64,000 nt of DNA from Paenibacillus terricola (GTDB lineage: Bacteria > Bacillota > Bacilli > Paenibacillales > Paenibacillaceae). The stretch's first letter is position 1, and every line of letters starts with the position of its first letter. The notes under the pieces were generated by a model. That model had not been told where the DNA came from. It saw only the letters and a list, made by a program, of their open reading frames with translations, and did no database searches. The stretch covers positions 124,001-188,000 of the forward strand of contig NZ_JACXZA010000004.1 in assembly GCF_014779765.1 (NCBI RefSeq), written 5' to 3'. A program made the position numbers and the translations under genes. Shown in pieces: positions 25,099 to 34,209 of the stretch.

Positions 25099-25578
25099 TT
25101 CTCAATCCCCTTACCTCATGAATTTTTTGGTTAAAAATAACAAATACCCGGCAAACGATCGATTTTTACGCACAAAAAAAACAAGTCGTAAAAACGCATC
25201 GTCGCGAATCACACTTGTTTGATATAAATTACGAATATTAAATGTCACCATCACATGGGACATGGCTTTTTAAGGAAGCACATTAATATTCAAAATATAT
25301 CGATAACGGATCAGAGTCTATATAGCAAATAATCGCCTTTAATACTCTTATTGATCGTTTCACAAGTTGATGCGCTCTTAACGCATTGGTCGTAAAGAAA
25401 CCAGAACTTATAAAATTTGAGCTCTTCGCTCAATCAATAAGGCAACAAAGTTGCCAATCGGCATTTGACCCGGCTGTCCGTATGGCCTTAACGTCCGTAA
25501 ATGGATGTGGTCAAAAATTATTCGCTACTGGAAAGATCCTCGTATATTTTGAATAACAACTTTCCAACAACACAACTC
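25099..25578 (-). promoter_or_regulatory. Long untranslated leader of the polyamine operon (candidate riboregulator)
   Basis: From the predicted start site near 25572 to ATG 25098 there are about 475 nt with no convincing ORF. The leader contains several short stems, for example GCAACTTTGTTGC at 25441-25453, and ends with an intrinsic terminator about 75 nt before the ATG. A segment ACTTGTG (forward 25361-25367 as CACAAGT) can pair with the ACAAGT terminator arm and could act as antiterminator. I do not recognise a known riboswitch class. It could instead be an independent small RNA with its own terminator. Confidence 0.5.
25172..25221 (-). terminator. Intrinsic terminator in the leader of the polyamine operon
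   Basis: Read on the minus strand, AAACAAGT (from 25220) pairs with ACTTGTTT (to 25179), with an inner CGC/GCG stem, followed by eight T. It sits between the promoter and the coding region. Confidence 0.7.
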
Positions 25579-25606
25579 ATAATATCATAAACTTCACAGA
25601 TAGCAA
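25579..25606 (-). promoter_or_regulatory. Predicted sigma-A promoter of the polyamine operon
   Basis: Minus strand: -35 TTGCTA (25606-25601), 16-nt spacer, -10 TATTAT (25584-25579). AT-rich upstream sequence supports it. The region between here and the YeiH-type gene end (25751) shows no gene. Confidence 0.55.
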
Positions 25607-25750
25607 TAAGAAAATAATTAAAAAGTTTTTAGCATTTTTCGACAAGCCTTTTCCGACAGCTTAGGCAACAGGTCCAGGCGGTCAATAATGGGCAAAAATG
25701 AAGCCGACTTGCTTATAGGTTCCCGTTCAATATCGACCAATACCGCCCGC

Positions 25751-26800
25751 TTAATTCAAGCCGAACAGCTTCACGAGCGCATAACCTAAGCCTGAGAGCA
25801 GCACCGATCCGATCAGTCCGGCTGCGAATGATCGAATTCCAAGACGGCGGAACGCAATAAGATCAACATTGAGGCCAAGTCCGGCCATCGCCATTGCAAT
25901 GAGCAGATAGGCAGCGAGAACCAACTGATCAACCAGCGCGGCTGGAATAATCCTCATTGTATTCACACAGCTTGTTAGAAGGAACCCGACAATGAACCAT
26001 GGAATCGGGATCGACCGGAAGCCCACTTGCCGTGCAGCGCCGCTCTCTTTACGATCCGTACGATTAACCCAGACGCCAATCAGAATAGCAACAGGGACAA
26101 GCATCGCAACCCGTGTCAGCTTCACAACGATGGCGAGATCAACTGCATCTTGCCCGACTGGTGCAGCTGCAGCGATTACGTGCGCTACTTCATGTAACGT
26201 TGCTCCTGAGAAAATGCCGTATCCGGCAACCGATAGGCCTAGGATCGGATACATTACTGTATACAGCAGCGTGAAAATGGTGCCTAATATAGCCACCGTG
26301 GCTGCGCCTATGGCCGTTTCGTCATCATTAGCTCTGATCTGCGGCGAGATCGCGACAACAGCCGCTGCTCCACAGATTGCTGTGCCGCAAGCCGTTAGAA
26401 GAGCTAACCGCTTCTCGACTTTCATCAGCTTGGCGATCCCGTAAACGGCGAATATCGTAAAAGCGATATTGATTGCCGCTATAGCAATAACTTGTGGTCC
26501 TGCTTGGATGATATCGGCTAGGTTGAGGCGCATGCCCAGCAGGATGATGCCGCAGCGGAGCAGTTTCTTATTCGAGAAGGCGACTCCTGCCATCATCGAT
26601 TCAGGTACGCCAAAGGCGGCTCTCCATGCGATGCCGAGAATAATAGCAATGACAAGCTGCCCCATTATGCTAAACAACGGAAGGCTTGCGGTGTACTTGG
26701 CGATAATAGCAAGCAATGCCGTCAATCCGATTCCGTGTGCCAGCGCACCGTTATTCTTCTTCGCACCCTCCATCATCGTGTAGACTCGAGCCATTGCCAT
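25751..26800 (-). CDS. YeiH-family putative sulfate exporter (UPF0324)
   Basis: 349 aa from ATG 26800, chosen because AAAGGA is 9 nt away, whereas ATG 26809 abuts it. About ten hydrophobic segments. The family motifs are visible: GIILLGMRLNLADI, TACGTAICGAAAVVAISP, and ATLHEVAHVIAAA. YeiH proteins are inner-membrane transporters of the UPF0324 group, associated elsewhere with sulfur metabolism and LysR regulators of the CysL/YeiE type. Divergent from a LysR gene whose product is the likely regulator. Substrate not proven. Confidence 0.87.
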   Translation of the reverse strand: MAMARVYTMMEGAKKNNGALAHGIGLTALLAIIAKYTASLPLFSIMGQLVIAIILGIAWRAAFGVPESMMAGVAFSNKKLLRCGIILLGMRLNLADIIQAGPQVIAIAAINIAFTIFAVYGIAKLMKVEKRLALLTACGTAICGAAAVVAISPQIRANDDETAIGAATVAILGTIFTLLYTVMYPILGLSVAGYGIFSGATLHEVAHVIAAAAPVGQDAVDLAIVVKLTRVAMLVPVAILIGVWVNRTDRKESGAARQVGFRSIPIPWFIVGFLLTSCVNTMRIIPAALVDQLVLAAYLLIAMAMAGLGLNVDLIAFRRLGIRSFAAGLIGSVLLSGLGYALVKLFGLN

Positions 26801-26901
26801 TGTCCTCATTCCTTTATTGTAAATTCATATACGCTCGTGTTGGTTATGACCTTACTATAAGGAGTTATGGCTCGAAGGAGAAATACCGATCTGCTATCTC
26901 T

Positions 26902-26922
26902 ATCATTAGGAATACTTATGAT
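26902..26922. promoter_or_regulatory. Candidate LysR operator
   Basis: ATCATTAG ... CTTATGAT forms a 21-bp imperfect dyad in the 179-nt gap between the divergent YeiH-type and LysR genes, the position expected for a LysR binding site. Confidence 0.45.
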
Positions 26923-26979
26923 TGAGTTGTTGCTGCTGATCAATGGGGTTACAATAGTGGTAATAAGGGAGGAATGTCC

Positions 26980-27861
26980 ATGATCGTGGAAACCATGCGC
27001 GTATTCGTTACGACAGCCGAACAGCGCAATTTCTCCCGGGCGGCTGAGCTGTTGAATTTGTCGCAGCCGGGCGTGAGTCTGCATATCCGCAATCTGGAGA
27101 ATGAATTCGGCACGAAGCTGATGATTCGGTCCCCGAAGCTTGTGAAGCTGACGGAAGCGGGAGAGATTTTGTATCAGCGCGCAAAGGATATATTGGCGTT
27201 GTATGAGGCGGCGAAGCAGGATATTTACCGCCTTCATGATATGGTGACAGGCTCCTTGCATATCGGGGCGAGCTTCACGATAGGCGAGTATGTGCTGCCG
27301 CGTCTGCTTGCATCGTTTGCGGAGCAGTATCCGCAAGTGGAGATGGACTTGACCATCGGGAACACGGAAGCCATCATCCAGAGCATTCGCGAGAGCGAAC
27401 TTGATCTGGGTCTGGTGGAGGGAGAGGTCCATGCGACCGACCTCATCATCACGCCGTATATGAGGGACGAGATGATTCTGGTAGCGGCGGCTGGACATCC
27501 GCTTGCATCATTGAAGCTAATAAAGACGGACGCCCTTCATCACCAGGTGTGGGTCGTTCGCGAAAGCGGCTCCGGCACACGGGCCTTTAGCGACCAGTTC
27601 ATTGAACAGGCTGGCCTCGATGTGAAACGCTCGTATGTGTTTAACAGCAGTCAGGGCGTGAAGGAAGCCGTGTCCGCCGGATTAGGCATTGCGATTCTCT
27701 CCCGCCTCGTCGTACAGCGCGAGTTAGAGGCAGGCGAGATTATCGAGATTCCAATCGAAGGAGTCCGATTCGAGAGGAACTTCTCGCTCATTCGAACAAG
27801 GGATCAGGTAGCAACGATGTCTGTTCAGATGTTCATGGAGAGGTTGCTCGCCAAGGGGTAA
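26980..27861 (+). CDS. LysR-family regulator, probably of the divergent YeiH-type gene
   Basis: 293 aa from ATG 26980, which has GGGAGGA at 6 nt; ATG 26974 overlaps the RBS. N-terminal HTH: FVTTAEQRNFSRAAELLNLSQPGVSLHIRNLE. The periplasmic-binding-like effector domain (about 90-293) includes GSLHIGASFTIGEYVLP and GVKEAVSAGLGIAILS, as in CysL/CbbR-like regulators. Effector likely a small sulfur or carbon metabolite, by analogy only. Confidence 0.88.
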   Translation: MIVETMRVFVTTAEQRNFSRAAELLNLSQPGVSLHIRNLENEFGTKLMIRSPKLVKLTEAGEILYQRAKDILALYEAAKQDIYRLHDMVTGSLHIGASFTIGEYVLPRLLASFAEQYPQVEMDLTIGNTEAIIQSIRESELDLGLVEGEVHATDLIITPYMRDEMILVAAAGHPLASLKLIKTDALHHQVWVVRESGSGTRAFSDQFIEQAGLDVKRSYVFNSSQGVKEAVSAGLGIAILSRLVVQRELEAGEIIEIPIEGVRFERNFSLIRTRDQVATMSVQMFMERLLAKG

Positions 27862-27928
27862 ACCATTCTCGAGCATCTCCAACTATTAATTTTTATTATG
27901 GTTGTAAAGGTATGGAAAGGAGGGTTCA

Positions 27929-28876
27929 TTGCCGGTGACATTGCAGCAATTAAGATACATTCTAACGATCGTGAGCTGCGGTTCGATTAGCGAAGCGGCC
28001 AAGAAGCTTTTTATTTCGCAGCCCAGCTTGTCCAGTGCGGTGAAGGAGATCGAGCAGGAGTTCGGGATCGAGATCTTCCTGCGATCGCCGAAGGGGATCG
28101 TGTTATCGAATGACGGGGCAGAGTTTCTATCCTATGCCCGGCAGGTAGTGGAACAGGCGGAGCTCCTCGAGCAGCGGTACACGAACCAGAAGCCGTCCAA
28201 GAAGTTATTCTCGATCTCCACCCAGCACTATGCGTTCGCGGTTCAGGCGTTCGTCAGTTTGCTGAAAGAGATGAATATGGACGAATACGAGTGTACGCTG
28301 CGCGAGACGCGGACGTACGAGATTATCGAAGATGTTCGTAATTTGCGGAGCGAGGTCGGAATTCTGTATCTGAACGATTTCAATCGGAAGGTCATTCAGA
28401 AGCTGCTCAGCGAGAATCATCTGCGATTCCATCCGCTGTTCCAGGCAGATGCCCATGTGTTCATCAGCTCGGAGCATCCGCTTGCCGATCGGGACGAGGT
28501 GGATATCGAGGAGCTTGACGATTATCCTTGCCTGGCGTTCGAGCAGGGCGATTATAACTCCTTCTACTTCTCAGAGGAAATGCTCAGCACACGGACGTAC
28601 AAGAAGAAGATACTTGTGAGCGACCGAGCGACACTGTTCAACACGCTTATCGGACTGAATGGGTATACCATCAGCTCGGGCGTGCTCAATAAGGATCTCA
28701 ACGGCGAGCAGATTAAGTCCGTCCGTCTACGGACGGAAGAGAAGATGCAGGTTGGCTATATTACGAATCAGAAGGCGAGCTTGAGCCAGCTGGCGACCGC
28801 GTATGTGCAGAAGCTCAGAAGCGTTATTAAGGATTTTGGACATTCCGTCATCAACGAAGAGGATGGGCTCAAGTGA
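27929..28876 (+). CDS. LysR-family regulator (second)
   Basis: 315 aa, TTG start behind GGAGGG at 5 nt (GTG 27935 is an alternative). HTH: TIVSCGSISEAAKKLFISQPSLSSAVKEIE. The effector domain (about 92-305) is less conserved and includes SEVGILYLNDFNR and FISSEHPLADRDE. It stands 67 bp after the previous LysR gene and ahead of the isochorismatase/metE area. A role in methionine control is possible by position only. Confidence 0.85.
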   Translation: MPVTLQQLRYILTIVSCGSISEAAKKLFISQPSLSSAVKEIEQEFGIEIFLRSPKGIVLSNDGAEFLSYARQVVEQAELLEQRYTNQKPSKKLFSISTQHYAFAVQAFVSLLKEMNMDEYECTLRETRTYEIIEDVRNLRSEVGILYLNDFNRKVIQKLLSENHLRFHPLFQADAHVFISSEHPLADRDEVDIEELDDYPCLAFEQGDYNSFYFSEEMLSTRTYKKKILVSDRATLFNTLIGLNGYTISSGVLNKDLNGEQIKSVRLRTEEKMQVGYITNQKASLSQLATAYVQKLRSVIKDFGHSVINEEDGLK

Positions 28877-28892
28877 GCCCGTCTTCTTTTTG
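28859..28892 (+). terminator. Terminator overlapping the second LysR stop codon
   Basis: GATGGGCTC pairs with GAGCCCGTC and is followed by TTCTTTTTG. The TGA stop (28874-28876) lies at the loop and right arm, so the last codons are part of the hairpin. Confidence 0.75.
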
Positions 28893-29000
28893 TATAGTGA
28901 AAAACTGGATGAAAACATCATGCGAACGGGCAGGTTAGTCTATTAATTAGGATGATATAATTAAATGATAAAGTTTAAGATAGATAATGAGGTGGAAATG

Positions 29001-29513
29001 ATGGAAACTTGCGCGGATGTTTTGATCATCATCGATTTGCAGAATGGCGTATGTTACGACAACGAGCATCTATTTGGATTAGACAAGCTACTCGCTAAGA
29101 CAAATGAAAGAATCTCCTTGTACAGAAAGCTGAATAAACCTATTATTTTCGTTCAACACTGCGATGAGGATTTAGTGCCTGGAGAGGAACCATGGGCGAT
29201 TCATGCTGAGCTCGATGTTCAAGCGCAAGATTTGTTGATTAGAAAAATACATGCAAACTCTTTTTACAAAACGAACTTGCAAGAAGTCTTAGATCAATTA
29301 AATGTGCAGCGTATAGAATTCTGCGGCGCCCAAACGGAATATTGCATGGATGCTACGATTAAATTCGCTCATGGATTGGGTTATCATAACCTTATGGTTA
29401 AAAATGCGACCTCCACTTTAAATAACTCATTTATGTCTGCAGAGGACACGATTTGTTTCTATGAAAAGATGTGGAGTCATCGATATCTAGAATTCATACA
29501 AGATGACAATTAA
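29001..29513 (+). CDS. Isochorismatase-family cysteine hydrolase
   Basis: 170 aa from ATG 29001, which has GAGGTGG at 6 nt; ATG 28965 and 28998 are also in frame. Catalytic triad pattern: Asp in VLIIIDLQNG, Lys in LIRKIHANSF, Cys in FCGAQTEYCMD. Members hydrolyse amide or ester bonds in small molecules such as nicotinamide, N-carbamoyl compounds or isochorismate. Residues alone do not choose among them. Convergent with metE through a shared terminator. Confidence 0.86.
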   Translation: METCADVLIIIDLQNGVCYDNEHLFGLDKLLAKTNERISLYRKLNKPIIFVQHCDEDLVPGEEPWAIHAELDVQAQDLLIRKIHANSFYKTNLQEVLDQLNVQRIEFCGAQTEYCMDATIKFAHGLGYHNLMVKNATSTLNNSFMSAEDTICFYEKMWSHRYLEFIQDDN

Positions 29514-29525
29514 ATTAAGCATATA

Positions 29526-29558
29526 GAAACCCGCCTTGTCGCCAAGGCGGGTTTCTTG
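29526..29558. terminator. Bidirectional terminator between hydrolase and metE
   Basis: GAAACCCGCCTTG pairs with CAAGGCGGGTTTC over a 4-nt loop. Confidence 0.85.
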
Positions 29559-29578
29559 TGGTTAACGCTGTCTATCCA

Positions 29579-31855
29579 TTAAAGCGTTGCACGAACCTCT
29601 TGAGCTGCTTGGATCAGATGTTTCAAGCTTGCCCATGTTTCAGCTTCGCCACGCGTCTTGAGACCGCAGTCAGGGTTCACCCACAGCTTAGCAGGGTCGA
29701 TCTTATCCAGCATACGGCCAAGACCTTGCTTCAGCTCATCTACGCTTGGTACGCGCGGGGAGTGAATGTCGTACACGCCTGGGCCAACTTCTGTCTTAAA
29801 GCCGCACGCATTGATGGAATCGATAATCGACAGGTCCGAGCGCGAAGCTTCGAACGTAATGACGTCAGCATCCATCGCGTCAATATCGCGAATGATATCG
29901 CTGAATTGGCTGTAGCACATATGCGTGTGAACTTGCGTATCCGCTTGAACGCCGCTGTGCGTAAGTCTGAAGGCAGGAATCGCCCAGCTCAGGTATTCAC
30001 TCTGCCAATCCGATTGGCGAAGCGGCAGCTTCTCGCGCAGTGCAGCTTCGTCGATCTGAATGATCTCGATTTGGTTTGCTTCAAGATCCAGAACTTCGTC
30101 GCGGATCGCAAGTGCGATTTGCAGGGCGCTGTCCTTCAAGCTGATGTCTTCGCGAGTGAACGACCAGTTCAGAATCGTTACAGGACCCGTCAGCATGCCT
30201 TTAACAGGCTTGCTCGTCAGGCTGTTCGCATAAGCCGAATATTCAACCGTCATTGGCTTCGAGCGACGGATATCGCCCCAGATGATTGGAGGCTTAACGC
30301 AGCGCGTGCCGTACGATTGTACCCAAGCGTTCTGCGTGAAGACGAAGCCGTCGAGGCTTTCGCCGAAATATTCAACCATGTCATTGCGCTCATATTCACC
30401 ATGAACGAGGACGTCAAGGCCGATCTCTTCCTGCTGTGCGATGCATTGAGCGATTTTATCAAAGTTGAACTGCTTGTACTGCTCTTCGCTAATCGCGCCC
30501 TTCTTGAACGAAGCGCGGTTCGCACGAACGTCAGCCGTTTGCGGGAAGGAGCCGATTGTCGTCGTTGGCAGCAGCGGCAGCTTGAACTTGTCCCGTTGAA
30601 TTTGCTCACGCTCTGCGAATGCAGGCAGTCTCGTGAAATCAGCGTCTGTCAGCGCAGCTGCTCTTGCTTGTACGGATGCATCGCCTGCAAATCGCGATCC
30701 GCTGAACAGTTTGTCGTTCGCTATATACAGCGGTGAAGACTTCGTATATTCAAGCGCCGTGATTGCTTTGAGTTCGGCAAGCTCCTGCAGCTTTTCTTCC
30801 GCGAATGCAAAATAGTTCTTCGTCGTCTCAGGCAGCTTCGTCTCGTTCTTCAGCGTGTAAGGAACGTGAAGCAGCGAGCAGGATGGACCGGTCACGACTT
30901 GTGCTGCATGCTGACCAATCTCTTGGATAAGCGATAGCGTCTTCTTATATTGGTTTTTCCAAATGTTCTTGCCGTTAATAACGCCAGCAAACAATACTTT
31001 ACCTTGCTGGAATCCGAATTGTTTCAGAAGCGCCAGCGTTTGCGTACCTTCAACGAAGTCGAGGCCGATACCGTCGAAAGGCAGGGATTGAAGCGCTTGA
31101 TAGCAGTCGCGAACATCGCCGAAGTACGTTTGAACAAGTACTTTCACATTGCCTTTCGCCGCAAGGATTTGGGAATGGAGCTCGGCGAATAACGCGATTT
31201 CCTCATGGGACAGGTCCGTAACGAGTGCTGGCTCGTCCAGCTGCACCCATTCAGCGCCCAATGTGTTGAGCTGCGCAAGTACTGCTTTATAACCTTCAAC
31301 AAGTGCGCCGACGAAGTCCTTCGCTTGCTTGGAGCCAGTGAATTTCGCAAGCTTCAGCAGCGTGAATGGACCAACGAGCACAGGCTTCGTCGTGATGCCG
31401 AGCTGTTTCGCCTCGTTGAATTCGTCGAACAGCTTCGTTCCTGCCAGACGAATGTCGGCAGAATCTTCGATTTCAGGCGTCATGTAGTGATAGTTCGTGT
31501 TGAACCATTTTTTCATCGCCAATGCTTTAACGTCGCCGTGTTCGCCCTGATAGCCGCGCGCCATTGCGAAGTAAGTCTCCAGCGGGCTCAGACCAAGCAC
31601 GCGGTAACGCTCAGGGATGATGTTGAACAGGCAAGCTGTGTCGAGCAGGCCGTCGTAGAACGAGAAGTCGTTCGAAGGGATGTAATCAATGCCTTGAGCC
31701 TTTTGCAGCTTCCAGTGCGATGCTCTAAGCTCAGCCGCCGTTTGGTTCAGCTGTTCGAGCGTGCCCGTGCCCTTAAAATATTTCTCCGATGCAAATTTAA
31801 GCTCTCTAAGCGCTCCAACGCGTGGATAACCGATGATTGATGTTTTCAATGTCAA
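29579..31855 (-). CDS. metE: Cobalamin-independent methionine synthase
   Basis: 758 aa, full length for MetE. It transfers a methyl group from 5-methyl-tetrahydropteroyltri-glutamate to homocysteine. The N-terminal half begins SIIGYPRVGALRELK and the C-terminal half holds the zinc site: HTHMCYSQFSDI (His and Cys) and NPDCGLKTRG (second Cys). TTG start at 31855 or 31849 behind AGGGAG. No S-box/SAM riboswitch is visible upstream; only an 89-nt gap separates it from a truncated transporter gene on the same strand. Cytoplasmic enzyme of methionine synthesis. Confidence 0.95.
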   Translation of the reverse strand: MTLKTSIIGYPRVGALRELKFASEKYFKGTGTLEQLNQTAAELRASHWKLQKAQGIDYIPSNDFSFYDGLLDTACLFNIIPERYRVLGLSPLETYFAMARGYQGEHGDVKALAMKKWFNTNYHYMTPEIEDSADIRLAGTKLFDEFNEAKQLGITTKPVLVGPFTLLKLAKFTGSKQAKDFVGALVEGYKAVLAQLNTLGAEWVQLDEPALVTDLSHEEIALFAELHSQILAAKGNVKVLVQTYFGDVRDCYQALQSLPFDGIGLDFVEGTQTLALLKQFGFQQGKVLFAGVINGKNIWKNQYKKTLSLIQEIGQHAAQVVTGPSCSLLHVPYTLKNETKLPETTKNYFAFAEEKLQELAELKAITALEYTKSSPLYIANDKLFSGSRFAGDASVQARAAALTDADFTRLPAFAEREQIQRDKFKLPLLPTTTIGSFPQTADVRANRASFKKGAISEEQYKQFNFDKIAQCIAQQEEIGLDVLVHGEYERNDMVEYFGESLDGFVFTQNAWVQSYGTRCVKPPIIWGDIRRSKPMTVEYSAYANSLTSKPVKGMLTGPVTILNWSFTREDISLKDSALQIALAIRDEVLDLEANQIEIIQIDEAALREKLPLRQSDWQSEYLSWAIPAFRLTHSGVQADTQVHTHMCYSQFSDIIRDIDAMDADVITFEASRSDLSIIDSINACGFKTEVGPGVYDIHSPRVPSVDELKQGLGRMLDKIDPAKLWVNPDCGLKTRGEAETWASLKHLIQAAQEVRATL

Positions 31856-31944
31856 TCGCTCCCTGTCATGTATTGGCTTCAGTATAGGGGCGATAAGCAG
31901 CCATAGAGAAACACTTAAAAACTATTCAGGGCCATAGATTTTAC

Positions 31945-32148
31945 CTATAGCGGGAGGTGGGATAGCACATAGAGACAGGTTAACGCTGCCGCTGCGTAGT
32001 AGATGCCGCCTGCTAGAAAGAGGGGAGACATGAGCAGCTCAGGAAGGTTGCGTACCGTTAGCCCGCCCTGCACTTGAATGGCCTTCTTCCAAGTAACTTG
32101 ACCAGCAGTCAATAAAATAACGTTCACGAGAAGCAGTAACCAACTCAT
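31945..32148 (-). pseudogene. Truncated EamA/SMR-like small transporter
   Basis: 67 aa behind a good RBS (AGAGGAGGAATGCCTT, ATG 32148). The product covers only the first two hydrophobic segments (MSWLLLLVNVILLTAGQ and SPLFLAGGIYYAAAALTCLYVLSHLPL). In relatives of this drug/metabolite transporter group the sequence continues LSRLPLSVAYP for another two helices; here a TAG follows PL at once and the other frames do not resume. Probably a broken gene, although its start signals are intact. It lies just upstream of metE. Confidence 0.6.
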
Positions 32149-32241
32149 AAGGCATTCCTCCTCTTATCTTATCAATAGCGATTATAGAGGAGGGTTCTTA
32201 ATGCCATGCTTCTGAAAAGCTTATCAAATCCTTAACTTTTG

Positions 32242-33483
32242 TTAACGATTTGCTGAAGGCTGCCTTATAGGCAGTGTAATCTCGAACACGGTGCGAATGC
32301 GCCCGCTGCGCACGGATACTTTGCCTTCGTGAACTTCCGCGATGCTTTTGACGATAGCAAGACCAAGCCCTGTGCCGCCGCTGGAACGCGAACGATCCCC
32401 GCGGTAGAAGCGGTCGAATATAAATGGCAGATCACTGGGCGGAATAGGCTCGCCGTAGTTCATAACCCGGACAATAGCGGCTTCGCCTTCCTGTTCGATC
32501 TCGATATCCAAGTATTTGCCGCTGCTGCCATAACGGATGGCGTTGGTCAGCAGGTTCTCGAAAGCGCGCACCAGCAGACCGCCGTCGGCTTCAATCAGGA
32601 GAGGGTCATCCGGTGCATCGAGCCGATAAGACATAGACGCTTGGTCTAGCAGAGGAACGAATTCTTCCACAAGCTGCTGCAGCAGTCCCGTTAGGTCGAG
32701 TTCTTCTATGGCGAGCGGCATGCCGCTGCCGATGCGGGTGTATTCGAACAGATCGTCAATCAGTCTTTTGAGCGCGCGCGCTTTGACATAGGCGATATTG
32801 CTATAGTGGCGCAATTCCACTTCATCCCGATAGCGGTCTTGTTCAATGACCTCTAGGAAACCGAGGATAGAAGTGAGCGGGGTGCGCAAATCGTGGGACA
32901 CGCCGGTGATAAGGTCATTCTTCGTCTTCTCGGCAAGGCGCTCATCCTGCATCGAACGGTCAAGCTGCTCCGCCATTCGGTTAATGCTTTCGGTGATGCG
33001 CGTCAGCTCCCCATAAGACTGATCCGAATCGAACCGGTAGTCGAGACGGCCGGAAGCGACCTCGTTCACGCCCTCCGCGATGCGGTTGGAATACTGCTTT
33101 AATTGCCCGGCTAATCGGTCCAGGCTGGCTGCCGCCTGACCGATCTCGTCCTGAGACGGCGTTAAAGTCTCGACATTGAAATTACCGTTCTCTAAGTTGA
33201 GCAATGCCTTGTCCAGCTCTTCCAGGCGGCGAATCGTATTGCGGCTGAAGAAATTGTAGAACAGGCATAGAGAGCTGATGCCGATGATGACAAGGACAGG
33301 AGCGGAGCCGATGCGGTTGACGATGATTTTGAGAGGGCTGCTCAGCAGTTTGATCTGAATCAGATACTGAGCGAGTAAATAGCAGCCATACAGGATCAGG
33401 GTGGTTAGCAGGATGCTGCCCAGCGTGGCGCCGAAGAACTTCCAGCGAACGGACTTCAACCATTTGTATGTAAGTGGGTTCAT
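32242..33483 (-). CDS. Sensor histidine kinase of a two-component system
   Basis: 413 aa. Two hydrophobic segments (about 16-40 and 52-72) with a short extracytoplasmic loop, HAMP-like region (75-190, including ENGNFNVETLTPSQDEIGQAAASLDRLAGQL), HisKA with SHDLRTPLTSILGFLEVIEQ (phospho-acceptor His), and HATPase with FENLLTNAIRYGSSG and GGTGLGLAIVKSI. Cytoplasmic-membrane kinase paired with the OmpR-type regulator 27 bp upstream. The small external loop suggests an intramembrane or cell-envelope signal. Stimulus unknown. Confidence 0.9.
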   Translation of the reverse strand: MNPLTYKWLKSVRWKFFGATLGSILLTTLILYGCYLLAQYLIQIKLLSSPLKIIVNRIGSAPVLVIIGISSLCLFYNFFSRNTIRRLEELDKALLNLENGNFNVETLTPSQDEIGQAAASLDRLAGQLKQYSNRIAEGVNEVASGRLDYRFDSDQSYGELTRITESINRMAEQLDRSMQDERLAEKTKNDLITGVSHDLRTPLTSILGFLEVIEQDRYRDEVELRHYSNIAYVKARALKRLIDDLFEYTRIGSGMPLAIEELDLTGLLQQLVEEFVPLLDQASMSYRLDAPDDPLLIEADGGLLVRAFENLLTNAIRYGSSGKYLDIEIEQEGEAAIVRVMNYGEPIPPSDLPFIFDRFYRGDRSRSSGGTGLGLAIVKSIAEVHEGKVSVRSGRIRTVFEITLPIRQPSANR

Positions 33484-33510
33484 ACGCGCATGTTTCCTTC
33501 CACAGGCGAA

Positions 33511-34209
33511 TTAATCGGGGTCGATTTTGTAGCCGATGCCCCAGACAGTCTTAATATAGCGTGGCGCTCGCGGATCCGGCTCGATCTTCTCCCGCAGTTT
33601 GCGGATGTGAACCATTACGGTGTTTCTGGATTCCATGAACGGCTCGTTCCACACCTCCTGGTAGATTCGATCCATGCTGAATACGATGCCGCGATTGGAA
33701 GCCATCAGTTGCAGAATAGCGAATTCGCGGGGCGTCAGCTTCACTTCTTCGCCGTCTATCGTAACTTTATGAGTAGCAATGTTGATGCTTAAGTCATCGA
33801 TCTCGATCAACGTATTGTCCGCATTAGGGGATCGGCCGAATTGCTTATAGCGTCGCAGGTGCGATTTGACGCGAGCGATCAACTCAAGCGGATTGAACGG
33901 CTTCGTCACATAGTCGTCGGCTCCCAGACTTAATCCCGATATTTTGTCGATATCCTGATTCTTGGCGGATAGAAGGATGATAGGCAGCTCACGGGTCTCG
34001 CGTATCTTCATGCAGGCCTCCATACCGTCCATTCGCGGCATCATGACGTCCATAATAATGAGATCGACGGAATGCTTTTCTAGAATTTCAAGCGCTTCTA
34101 CCCCGTCAGATGCCTTCAGCAGGATATAGCCTTCATTTTGCAAATATATCTCCATCAGTTTAATGATTTCTTTCTCGTCGTCGACGAGCATGATCGTTCT
34201 TCTGGACAC
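33511..34209 (-). CDS. OmpR/PhoB-family response regulator
   Basis: 232 aa, GTG start with AGGAGG at 8 nt. Receiver domain (4-118): acidic pocket LVDDEKE, phospho-acceptor in LIIMDVMMPRMDG, conserved KPF in DDYVTKPFNPLEL. Winged-helix domain (130-230) ends with VHIRKLREKIEPDPRAPRYIKTVWGIGYK. First gene of the two-component operon; targets unknown, possibly including neighbouring genes. Confidence 0.92.
   Translation of the reverse strand: MSRRTIMLVDDEKEIIKLMEIYLQNEGYILLKASDGVEALEILEKHSVDLIIMDVMMPRMDGMEACMKIRETRELPIILLSAKNQDIDKISGLSLGADDYVTKPFNPLELIARVKSHLRRYKQFGRSPNADNTLIEIDDLSINIATHKVTIDGEEVKLTPREFAILQLMASNRGIVFSMDRIYQEVWNEPFMESRNTVMVHIRKLREKIEPDPRAPRYIKTVWGIGYKIDPD

Noticed and set aside
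25099-25578. Lysine, guanidine, c-di-AMP or T-box riboswitch in the polyamine leader
   Set aside because: None of the conserved cores I can recall is present, so the leader is reported as unrecognised.
29558-30736. 392-codon plus-strand ORF opposite metE
   Set aside because: Shadow of metE, which has full length and zinc-site motifs.
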